NCBI GenBank assembly: GCA_031553415.1
Contig: JAVBLO010000007.1
Location: 124,001 to 188,000, forward strand
DNA: 64,000 nt
Reading direction: 5' to 3'
Origin: JAIRVZ01 sp031553415
Lineage (GTDB): Bacteria; Bacteroidota; Bacteroidia; Bacteroidales; Azobacteroidaceae
Below are positions 27,740-34,957 of this stretch, in pieces; positions within the stretch are counted from its first letter, which is position 1; every line of letters starts with the position of its first letter. A program made the translations under genes and the position numbers. The notes under the pieces were generated by a model. It was given only the letters and a program-made list of their open reading frames with translations. It did no database searches and was not told the origin of the DNA.

Positions 27740-28885
27740 ATGAAAAAGGTTGTATTATTCCTGTTTGCGGCTATGGCGATGGTTGCTTGTGCTGAAAAAT
27801 CAGTAAAAATTGAAATTACAAATGAAACATCGCATGAAAAAGAAAACGAAATGGTATCTGTTTCATGGACAGATTTAACTCAACGACTGACTTTACATGA
27901 AGGGCAATCTATAATTGTCCTGAATGAAGAAGGTGGACAGATTCCGTATCAGGTATTATATAAAGGACAAAATGAACCTCAGGAAATCATTTTCCAGGCT
28001 TCAGCAGGTCCAGGCGAAAAAAAAATTTATACAATCAAGGGTGGTAAACCTGAAATTTTTGAAAGAAAGACTTATGGTCGTGCTGTCCCTGAAAGGAAAG
28101 ACGATTTTGCATGGGAAAACGATCGGATTGCATTCCGTATGTATGGTCCTGCTTTAGCAAAAGAAAATGCCAGCAATGGAGTAGACATTTGGTTGAAAAG
28201 AACAGATTCACTCGTTGTGGATAAATTTTATAAAGATGAACTGGTAAATAAACTTTCATATCATGTCGACCATGGCTTAGGATTGGATTGTTATAAGGTA
28301 GCTCATACCTTGGGAGCCGGAGGTGTTGCTCCTTATATAAATGATTCTTTGTTTGTAGGTGGAAATTATACAACAGCCAAATTATTGGAATCCGGAGAAT
28401 TACGTACTACTTTTGAATTAACTTATGATTCGGTTCCGGCAGCAAACGGTAAGTTATTGAAAGAAAAAATTATTATCAGTCTGGATGCCGGTTCTCAATT
28501 GAGCAAAGCAGTTGTATCTTATGATGGAGACTTTGAACAAATCCAGGTAGCCGGAGGTATTTGGTTGCACAAAGAAATCGGCAACATTGCTGAAAGTAAA
28601 GAAGGCGGATATATTGCTTATGCAGAAAATGCTGTTTCTGACGCAGGTGTGCCTTCAGGAAGAGATTATATTGGTGTTATACTTCCTGGTGGAGTTGTCA
28701 ATATCAAACAACAAAATGAACATCTTTTGGCTATAGCCGATTATAAAAAAGGAGAAGAGTTTACGTACTATTTTGGCGCTGGCTGGAGTAAATGGGGCTT
28801 TGATTCAGATCAGGCATGGTTTGATTATATCAGTAAGTATGCCAGAAACTTAAAACAAACTTTAAAAGTAAGTGTATTGAATTAA
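27740..28885 (+). CDS. DUF4861 lipoprotein
   Basis: 381 residues from ATG 27740, chosen because it starts a lipoprotein signal (MKKVVLFLFAAMAMVAC); an in-frame ATG at 27638 lies upstream of the promoter match. The body matches DUF4861: DDFAWENDRIAFRMYGPAL, NGVDIWLKRT, HVDHGLGLDCY, and YTTAKLLESGELRTTFELTY. DUF4861 proteins are often near polyuronide-degradation genes, but no sugar enzyme is adjacent here. Function is unknown. The stop codon lies inside the following RTTAAGA array. Confidence 0.82.
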   Translation: MKKVVLFLFAAMAMVACAEKSVKIEITNETSHEKENEMVSVSWTDLTQRLTLHEGQSIIVLNEEGGQIPYQVLYKGQNEPQEIIFQASAGPGEKKIYTIKGGKPEIFERKTYGRAVPERKDDFAWENDRIAFRMYGPALAKENASNGVDIWLKRTDSLVVDKFYKDELVNKLSYHVDHGLGLDCYKVAHTLGAGGVAPYINDSLFVGGNYTTAKLLESGELRTTFELTYDSVPAANGKLLKEKIIISLDAGSQLSKAVVSYDGDFEQIQVAGGIWLHKEIGNIAESKEGGYIAYAENAVSDAGVPSGRDYIGVILPGGVVNIKQQNEHLLAIADYKKGEEFTYYFGAGWSKWGFDSDQAWFDYISKYARNLKQTLKVSVLN

Positions 28886-28966
28886 GAGTTAAGAATTAAG
28901 AAATGGTTTACACTAAAATATGGTGTAAGCCAACTCTTAATTCTTAACTCTTAACACTTAACTCAA
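28879..28966. repeat. RTTAAGA heptad hairpin (DUF4861/proA gap)
   Basis: The left arm (about 28879-28900) has units ATTAAGA, GTTAAGA, ATTAAG. The right arm (28932-28964) is the reversed set. An inner 9-bp stem (GGTTTACAC/GTGTAAGCC) closes the loop. The upstream stop TAA (28883-28885) is part of the first unit, and the proA ATG (28971) is 6 nt past the right arm. Confidence 0.85.
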
Positions 28967-28970
28967 AATC

Positions 28971-30212
28971 ATGGATAGTATTTTTCAATCTGTACAATTA
29001 GCAAGCCGTTCTTTGAATCTTTTGGATGATGAAATCATTAGCAAGGTGTTGAATGCCATTGCTGACGAAACATTATCCCAGACTGATTTCATCCTTTCGG
29101 AAAATAAGAAAGATTTGGACAGGATGGATATAAACGATCCCAAATATGATCGTTTATTGTTATCAACCGGACGCATCAAAGATATAACTGATGATATGCG
29201 TAATGTGGCTCAACTGCCTACGCCTCTTGGTCTTGTTTTGATGGAGGCAGAGCGGCCTAACGGATTGAAAATAAAAAAAACGAGTGTTCCGTTTGGAGTT
29301 ATTGGTATCATTTACGAGGCACGTCCGAATGTCAGTTTTGATGTGTTCTCCCTTTGCTTCAAATCAGGAAATGCCTGCATACTAAAAGGCGGATCAGATG
29401 CCGGGTTTTCAAATTTAGCTATTGTTGGGATTATCCGGAAGGTATTGCAGTCTTTTCAGATAAATCCAGATGTCTGTACCTTACTTCCTACCGACAGAAC
29501 AGCTACAACTGCTCTTCTGAATGCTGTAGGATATGTTGATTTATTAATTCCACGGGGAAGCCAGAATTTGATTCGATTTGTCCGTGATAATGCCAGAATC
29601 CCTGTGATTGAAACAGGAGCCGGAATCTGCCATACTTTTTTCGATGAAACCGGAGATAAGGAAAAGGGACAAAAAATCATTAATAACGCCAAGACTCGCC
29701 GGGTTAGTGTTTGCAATTCCTTGGACTGTTTGATAATACACCGGAAGAGGTTGCCGGATTTGCCTTATCTTTGCCAATTGTTATCTCAAAGCAATGTGAT
29801 TATTTATGCCGATGAACCGGCTTACAATGCGCTGGAAGATCAATATCCCGAAAATCTGTTGAAGCATGCTACGGCAGAAAGTTTTGGCATCGAATTTCTG
29901 GATTATATTATGAGTGTCAAAACGGTTGATAATATACAGGAAGCCATGGAACATATTGCCAAATATAGCTCTCAACATAGTGAAAGTATTATAAGTGAAG
30001 ATATTGCAAATATTTCCCTTTTTGAAAAAATGGTTGATGCAGCCTGCGTTTATGCCAATGTTTCAACAGCTTTTACTGATGGCGCCCAATTTGGCTTAGG
30101 CGCCGAAATAGGGATTAGTACGCAAAAATTGCATGCCAGAGGTCCGATGGCTTTGCAGGAATTGACCAGCTATAAATATGTAATTGAAGGAAACGGACAA
30201 ATCAGAGTATAA
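28971..30212 (+). CDS. proA: Glutamate-5-semialdehyde dehydrogenase (gamma-glutamyl phosphate reductase)
   Basis: 413 residues, the normal ProA length. It shows GVIGIIYEARPNVSFD, LKGGSDA, RRVSVCNSLDCL with catalytic C248, and the C-terminal LHARGPMALQELTSYKYV. It reduces gamma-glutamyl phosphate to the semialdehyde in proline synthesis with NADPH. The argF' gene follows after 5 nt, so the two form an operon. I do not see proB in the window. Confidence 0.95.
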   Translation: MDSIFQSVQLASRSLNLLDDEIISKVLNAIADETLSQTDFILSENKKDLDRMDINDPKYDRLLLSTGRIKDITDDMRNVAQLPTPLGLVLMEAERPNGLKIKKTSVPFGVIGIIYEARPNVSFDVFSLCFKSGNACILKGGSDAGFSNLAIVGIIRKVLQSFQINPDVCTLLPTDRTATTALLNAVGYVDLLIPRGSQNLIRFVRDNARIPVIETGAGICHTFFDETGDKEKGQKIINNAKTRRVSVCNSLDCLIIHRKRLPDLPYLCQLLSQSNVIIYADEPAYNALEDQYPENLLKHATAESFGIEFLDYIMSVKTVDNIQEAMEHIAKYSSQHSESIISEDIANISLFEKMVDAACVYANVSTAFTDGAQFGLGAEIGISTQKLHARGPMALQELTSYKYVIEGNGQIRV

Positions 30213-30217
30213 AAATA

Positions 30218-31171
30218 ATGAAAACATTTACAAACGTAAAGGATTTGGGGAATCTCCAAAATGCAGTTAAGGAAGCTTTGGAAATAAAGAAAAACCGTTT
30301 TGGATATAAGCATTTAGGCGAAAATAAAACGCTCTTAATGGTCTTTTTTAATGCCAGTTTGAGAACAAGATTAAGTACTCAAAAAGCTGCCATGAACTTG
30401 GGAATGAACAGTATAGTTCTGGATATCAACCAGGGAGCCTGGAAATTAGAGACCGAAAGAGGCGTTGTGATGGATGGTGATAAATCTGAACACATATTGG
30501 AAGCGATTCCGGTTATGGGTTCCTATTGTGATATCATTGGTGTACGTGCCTTTGCCCAGTTTGAAAATAAAGAAGATGATTCGAATGAAAAAATATTGAG
30601 CCAGTTTATCCAATTTTCAGGAAAACCTGTTTTCAGTATGGAAGGTGCGGCTGGTCATCCGTTACAGGCTTTTGCAGACTTAATTACAATAGAAGAATAT
30701 AAAAAAACAGCACGTCCTAAAGTTGTTCTGACCTGGGCGCCTCATCCCCGCGTGTTACCGCAAGCTGTTCCTAATTCATTTGCAGATTTTATGAACGAAG
30801 CTGATGTTGATTTTGTTATTACCCATCCCGAAGGTTATGAGTTAGATGAAAGATTCGTCAGGGGAGCTGAAATTGAGTATGATCAGGAAAAAGCATTCAA
30901 AGGTGCTGATTTTATTTATGCTAAAAACTGGTCGGCATTCCAAGATCCGAATTATGGAAAAATACTCAGCAAAGACATGAACTGGACTGTTGATGCAAAA
31001 AAAATGAGCCTGACCAACAATGCTTATTTCATGCACTGTTTGCCAGTAAGAAGAAATATGATTGTTACGGACGATGTGATTGAAAGTCCACAATCTATAG
31101 TAATTCCTGAAGCTGCCAATCGTGAAATCTCTGCCGAAGTCGTTATAAAACGGATGCTGGAAGCGTTATAA
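30218..31171 (+). CDS. argF': N-succinylornithine-type carbamoyltransferase ArgF' (Ser at the specificity position)
   Basis: 317 residues. The carbamoyl-phosphate motif is SLRTRLSTQ (47-55), the second domain has HPLQAFADL, and the end has FMHCLPVRRNMIVTDD. Length and sequence fit the Bacteroides N-succinyl-L-ornithine transcarbamylase, which makes N-succinylcitrulline for arginine synthesis. The known specificity residue (Pro90 in the B. fragilis enzyme, Glu92 in the Xanthomonas acetylornithine enzyme, from memory of the literature) is Ser90 here (DGDKSEH, codon TCT at 30485). Substrate preference is therefore uncertain. It is cotranscribed with proA. Confidence 0.93.
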   Translation: MKTFTNVKDLGNLQNAVKEALEIKKNRFGYKHLGENKTLLMVFFNASLRTRLSTQKAAMNLGMNSIVLDINQGAWKLETERGVVMDGDKSEHILEAIPVMGSYCDIIGVRAFAQFENKEDDSNEKILSQFIQFSGKPVFSMEGAAGHPLQAFADLITIEEYKKTARPKVVLTWAPHPRVLPQAVPNSFADFMNEADVDFVITHPEGYELDERFVRGAEIEYDQEKAFKGADFIYAKNWSAFQDPNYGKILSKDMNWTVDAKKMSLTNNAYFMHCLPVRRNMIVTDDVIESPQSIVIPEAANREISAEVVIKRMLEAL

Positions 31172-31250
31172 ATGTGCCAGTAATATAATATGCCAATGTG
31201 CCAATGAATTTATTGTTTTCATTGGCACATTGTATAATTGGCATATTATT
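31172..31250. repeat. TGCCAATG-based hairpin (argF'/acyl-CoA synthetase gap)
   Basis: Arm 31185-31208 (ATAATATGCCAATG, then TGCCAATGAA) pairs with arm 31218-31249, which carries an 8-nt extra bulge. The TGCCAATG unit repeats directly at 8-bp spacing, unlike the 7-bp arrays elsewhere. A TATTTTTG -7 match (31253-31260) follows at once. Confidence 0.75.
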
Positions 31251-31252
31251 TA

Positions 31253-31260
31253 TATTTTTG
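31253..31260 (+). promoter_or_regulatory. -7 element (TATTTTTG) before the acyl-CoA synthetase gene
   Basis: TATTTTTG fits TAnnTTTG and lies 26 nt before the ATG at 31287. The expected -33 region falls in the hairpin arm and lacks an exact TTTG. Confidence 0.45.
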
Positions 31261-31286
31261 CACAGAAATCTAAAAAGTGTGCCATT

Positions 31287-32948
31287 ATGATTAAGGAAAA
31301 TTTTGTCAAGTTATTTGAGGATGGTTTTAAGTACAACTGGGATTTGCCGGCGATGACAAATTATGGGGAAGCAAAAACACTCAAATATAGTGAACTTGCC
31401 CAGGAAATTGCAAGGTTACATATTGTATTGAAAGAAATAGGTATTGAAGAAGGGGATAAGGTGGCCTTAATCGGCAAAAATACCAGTAATTGGGGAATTG
31501 CTTATCTGGCAACAGTAACTTATGGTGCGATTATAGTTCCTGTATTACAGGATTTTAATCCGAATGATGTTCAGCATATTGTAAACCATTCCGAGTCGTT
31601 AGTCTTGTTTTCATCTGATCAGATTTGGGAAACTTTGGATGAAGAAAAAATGGGAGAACTTAAAGCGGCTTTTTCCCTGACAGATTTCAAGGTATTATAC
31701 CAGAAAGAAGGTTTGGATATTGAACAGGTTGTAGCTCAGTCAGATGTAAAGTTCAAGGAAAAATATCCCAATGGATTTACAAAAGATGATATAATATATG
31801 CCAATGTGCCTAATGAAAGAGTTGTCGTTTTGAATTACACTTCAGGAACAACCGGATTTAGTAAAGGGGTAATGATTTCAGGGAATAATCTGGCGGGGAA
31901 TCTTACATTTGTTAAAAGAAAAGGCATTCTTAAACGACATGATGTTATTTTATCATTTCTTCCTTTAGCACACACTTACGGTTGTGCATTTGAATTTTTG
32001 TTCGCCATATCAGAAGGATGTAATGTGACATTTCTGGGAAAAACTCCTTCACCCAAAATCTTGATGAAAGCTTTCGAAGAAGTTCGTCCGAGTATTGTAA
32101 TTACAGTTCCATTGATTCTGGAGAAAATTTACAAGAAAATGATATTGCCTTTGATAGGCAAAAGAACAATGCGTTTGGCATTAAGCATTCCGATACTTGA
32201 TACACAAATTTATGCCCAGATACGTAAAAAATTGATAGATGCCATGGGTGGTAAATTTGAGCAGGTAATTATTGGAGGCGCTCCTTTGAATAAAGATGTG
32301 GAAGACTTTTTATTTAAAATCAAATTCCCGTTTACAGTTGGCTATGGTATGACGGAATGTGCTCCGTTAATCAGTTTTGATAATTATACCGATTTTGTTC
32401 CGACTTCTTGTGGAAAAATATTGGATGATATTATGGAAGTCAGGATTGATTCAGAAGATCCGTATAGCATTGCTGGCGAAATACAGGTAAGGGGCGAAAA
32501 TGTGATGCTTGGTTATTATAAAAATGAAGAAGCAACTAAAGATGCATTTACAAAAGATGGCTGGTTGAAAACAGGAGACTTGGGAACTATTGATAAAGAA
32601 AACCACATTTTTATACGGGGCCGTTCTAAAAGTATGATCCTCGGGGCCAGTGGACAAAATATCTATCCCGAAGAAATCGAGTCGAAATTGAATAATCTAC
32701 CATTTGTAATGGAAAGCCTGATTGTAGAAAGAAATGGTAAGTTAATCGCCTTGGTTTACCCGGATTATGATGCTGTTGATGAAACCGGAATTGAACATGA
32801 AAAACTATCTTATATTATGGGAGAAAATAAAACAATATTGAATGAGATGGTGGCTCCTTATGAAAGAATAGCGGAAATTCAATTGTATCCTACCGAGTTT
32901 GAAAAGACTCCCAAAAAGAGTATTAAAAGATATTTATATCAATCGTAA
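31287..32948 (+). CDS. AMP-binding long-chain acyl-CoA synthetase
   Basis: 553 residues from ATG 31287. An in-frame ATG at 31230 would start inside the repeat hairpin and upstream of the -7 box, so it is rejected. Adenylation motifs are YTSGTTGFSKGVM (P-loop), GYGMTECAPLISF, GWLKTGDLGTID and GRSKSMILGASGQNIYPEEI. It activates fatty acids to acyl-CoA through an acyl-AMP intermediate. The absence of a transmembrane anchor suggests a cytoplasmic or peripheral inner-membrane location. Chain-length preference cannot be told. The ending KKSIKRYLY is common in the family. Confidence 0.92.
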   Translation: MIKENFVKLFEDGFKYNWDLPAMTNYGEAKTLKYSELAQEIARLHIVLKEIGIEEGDKVALIGKNTSNWGIAYLATVTYGAIIVPVLQDFNPNDVQHIVNHSESLVLFSSDQIWETLDEEKMGELKAAFSLTDFKVLYQKEGLDIEQVVAQSDVKFKEKYPNGFTKDDIIYANVPNERVVVLNYTSGTTGFSKGVMISGNNLAGNLTFVKRKGILKRHDVILSFLPLAHTYGCAFEFLFAISEGCNVTFLGKTPSPKILMKAFEEVRPSIVITVPLILEKIYKKMILPLIGKRTMRLALSIPILDTQIYAQIRKKLIDAMGGKFEQVIIGGAPLNKDVEDFLFKIKFPFTVGYGMTECAPLISFDNYTDFVPTSCGKILDDIMEVRIDSEDPYSIAGEIQVRGENVMLGYYKNEEATKDAFTKDGWLKTGDLGTIDKENHIFIRGRSKSMILGASGQNIYPEEIESKLNNLPFVMESLIVERNGKLIALVYPDYDAVDETGIEHEKLSYIMGENKTILNEMVAPYERIAEIQLYPTEFEKTPKKSIKRYLYQS

Positions 32949-32966
32949 AAAAAAATATCATTAAAA

Positions 32967-32999
32967 TTTGTTTTCAATAAAACAAAATGCTTAACTTTG
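32967..32999 (+). promoter_or_regulatory. Consensus promoter for the small lipoprotein gene
   Basis: TTTG (32967-32970) and TAACTTTG (32992-32999) are 21 nt apart, a full Bacteroidota promoter. The ~75-nt leader that follows holds an 8-bp stem (CAGTTTTT 33003-33010 with AAAAACTG 33024-33031), perhaps a 5' stabilising hairpin. Confidence 0.8.
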
Positions 33000-33081
33000 C
33001 ACCAGTTTTTGAGAAAAAACATAAAAAACTGAAAACAGATAAGTTTTATATAAGTTTTACCGTTTTAATTATTAAAAGAAA

Positions 33082-33267
33082 ATGAAAAAGTTAGTATTGT
33101 TCGCTGCTGTTGTTGTTGCTGTAAGTTTTGCATCTTGTAAACAAAAAGCTGCTCAAGAAGCTGCTCCTGTTGTTGATGAAGTAGTTGCTACTGAGACTGT
33201 TGTTGATACAACTGTTGTTCCTGCTGACACTATTGTTGAAGCAGTTGCTGTAGAAGAAGTAAAGTAA
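33082..33267 (+). CDS. Small Val/Ala/Glu/Thr-rich lipoprotein
   Basis: 61 residues. A textbook lipoprotein signal (MKKLVLFAAVVVAVSFASC, Cys19) is followed by a 42-residue mature part of low complexity (repeats of VVDE, VVDTTVV, VEAVAVEEV), acidic and without Cys or aromatic residues. The function is unknown. It has its own full consensus promoter, a structured leader and a clean terminator, so it is a well-defined monocistronic gene that may be strongly expressed. It may be an outer-membrane spacer or surface coat lipoprotein (inference). Confidence 0.85.
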   Translation: MKKLVLFAAVVVAVSFASCKQKAAQEAAPVVDEVVATETVVDTTVVPADTIVEAVAVEEVK

Positions 33268-33290
33268 TTTCTTCTTTATTAGACAAATAG

Positions 33291-33320
33291 AGCCAACTCT
33301 CAAAAGGAGTTGGCTTTTTA
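33291..33320 (+). terminator. Intrinsic terminator after the small lipoprotein gene
   Basis: AGCCAACTC (33291-33299) pairs perfectly with GAGTTGGCT (33307-33315) around a 7-nt loop and is followed by TTTTA. Confidence 0.9.
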
Positions 33321-33341
33321 TTTGTGCCAGATTTGAAAATC

Positions 33342-34748
33342 TTATGAAGTTTGATTCGGATTTTCCAATCCATAATTTTTTATCTTATCTTCCCTTTTTA
33401 ATAGCCAGGAGAAAAAGACGGCTAATGCTCCGAAGCAAGCGAAAATGAGCATGGGTAGTGTGTAATCGTATAAAGTTATTTGGGAATCTACTCCGTCTAC
33501 TATTTTTTCAGAGTATCCGATCACACAATATTTGTCTAAAACAAAGCCGATTAACATAGGCACACCCATGATTCCCCAGTTTTGAACCCAGAATGTCATT
33601 GCATAAGCAGTTCCTACCCGTTTTTCAGGGATAATTTTGGCTACAGAAGGCCACATGGATGAGGGAACCAAAGAAAAAGCTACTCCTAAAACCAATACCA
33701 ATCCAATCGCAATATATAAACTGTTTAAAGAAGGTATGGCAAAAAGCAGGTGAACACATAAAAGAATAACTGAGCCTGCAATCATTATTGTAGCTCCCTT
33801 ACCTTTTTTATCATACAGGTTACCGAAAAAAGGTGTTAATATCAAAGCGCCAAAGGGAAGTAATGCCGGGATAATGCCAGCAAATTCTTCCGACACGCCG
33901 AATTTTTGGACAATCAGATTGGTAGCATATTTTATAAATGGGAAGACCGCTGAATAAAACAAAACACACAAAATGGTAATATACCAGAAAGCGCGTACTT
34001 TGACTATCTCCTTTAAATCGTTGAATTTGAATTCTTCTTCCGGAGATTCGGTTTTATTCTTAGATTCTTTATCCAGTTTTTTATCGAACATACAAAAGAA
34101 AATAAAAGATATTAATCCGATGCAAAGCAGGAATATGGATAAAATAACAGGAGTGGTCAAGTGTTTAGTTAAATTAACCAACGGAATGGGGGTGAACATG
34201 GCTAATGCCGTTCCGATTCGTCCTACGGATGTGTTGAGGCCAATTGCTAAAGCCAATTCTTTGCCTTTAAACCATCTGATTACGGCTTTATTGGCAGTTA
34301 TTCCAAACATTTCTGCCCCTACCCCGAAGACGGCAAATCCAAGTCCGGCAACCAGAGCTGATTTTTTAGCTGAAATTAACCATGTACCAATACCAAATGT
34401 CCACATATCTTCTCCTACATATCCCGATATGGCCATATATTTAATGCCTGCCCCGGCAAGCATAATTATAATAGATAATATTCCGGTGAATCGTACTCCT
34501 GCTTTGTCCAATATCATACCACCTAATATGAGCATAAGCAAGAAAACATTGAACCAGCCATAACCACTGGAATATAAGCCATAGTCGGAGGCGCTCCAAT
34601 GAAGATTGGACTCCAACCGTTGTTCCAAAGGCGCTAATGCATCAGTTAAGTAGTAGCTGCAGAGCATTGAGAAAGAGACTAAACCAAGAGTAGTCCAGCG
34701 TACCCATGTAAGATTTTTCAGTGAAGATTGCAATTTATCCATAAACAT
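33342..34748 (-). CDS. MFS transporter
   Basis: 468 residues from the ATG at 34748 (an ATG at 34742 is equally possible). A TTG at 34766 overlaps a -7 element (TATATTTG, minus strand, 34771-34764) and is rejected. There are about 12 membrane helices with a charged central loop (FDKKLDKESKNKTESPEEE). Motifs include GGMILDKAGVRFTG, a form of the MFS loop-2/3 signature, and GNLYDKKGKG in the second half. The substrate cannot be deduced; the family covers sugars, organic anions and nitrate. It is transcribed away from the exopolysaccharide cluster. Confidence 0.85.
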   Translation of the reverse strand: MFMDKLQSSLKNLTWVRWTTLGLVSFSMLCSYYLTDALAPLEQRLESNLHWSASDYGLYSSGYGWFNVFLLMLILGGMILDKAGVRFTGILSIIIMLAGAGIKYMAISGYVGEDMWTFGIGTWLISAKKSALVAGLGFAVFGVGAEMFGITANKAVIRWFKGKELALAIGLNTSVGRIGTALAMFTPIPLVNLTKHLTTPVILSIFLLCIGLISFIFFCMFDKKLDKESKNKTESPEEEFKFNDLKEIVKVRAFWYITILCVLFYSAVFPFIKYATNLIVQKFGVSEEFAGIIPALLPFGALILTPFFGNLYDKKGKGATIMIAGSVILLCVHLLFAIPSLNSLYIAIGLVLVLGVAFSLVPSSMWPSVAKIIPEKRVGTAYAMTFWVQNWGIMGVPMLIGFVLDKYCVIGYSEKIVDGVDSQITLYDYTLPMLIFACFGALAVFFSWLLKREDKIKNYGLENPNQTS

Positions 34749-34866
34749 AATTTTTTCCGGCGTCAAATATAAAATAAATAATTGATTAAATTTGAAATAT
34801 TATTTTCGATATTGTTCAATAAAAACAATATTTCAACGTTTAATAAACAACAAGTGAAATGGAAAA

Positions 34867-34884
34867 AAGCTACTTTTGTAGCTT
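34867..34884 (+). promoter_or_regulatory. -7 element inside a hairpin, upstream of the exopolysaccharide cluster
   Basis: AAGCTAC (34867-34873) pairs with GTAGCTT (34878-34884) around TTTT. TACTTTTG (34871-34878) fits TAnnTTTG and spans the loop. It lies 80 nt before the first cluster gene. No exact -33 box is seen, and no flanking inverted repeats suggest an invertible promoter. Confidence 0.45.
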
Positions 34885-34957
34885 CTTATAAAGACGCTAA
34901 GGCAACTATCAATCGGAAGTTGTTGTCTTATATTATTTTATGTATTTTTAGAGTGTT

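Noticed and set aside
33973..34563. A 196-codon ORF on the strand opposite the MFS transporter
   Set aside because: It is antisense to a clear membrane-transporter gene, and its Pro/Ile-rich product looks like a reverse-frame artefact.
34767..34957. An invertible (phase-variable) promoter for the exopolysaccharide cluster
   Set aside because: No pair of flanking inverted repeats and no recombinase gene are visible; only a short 7-bp palindrome is present.
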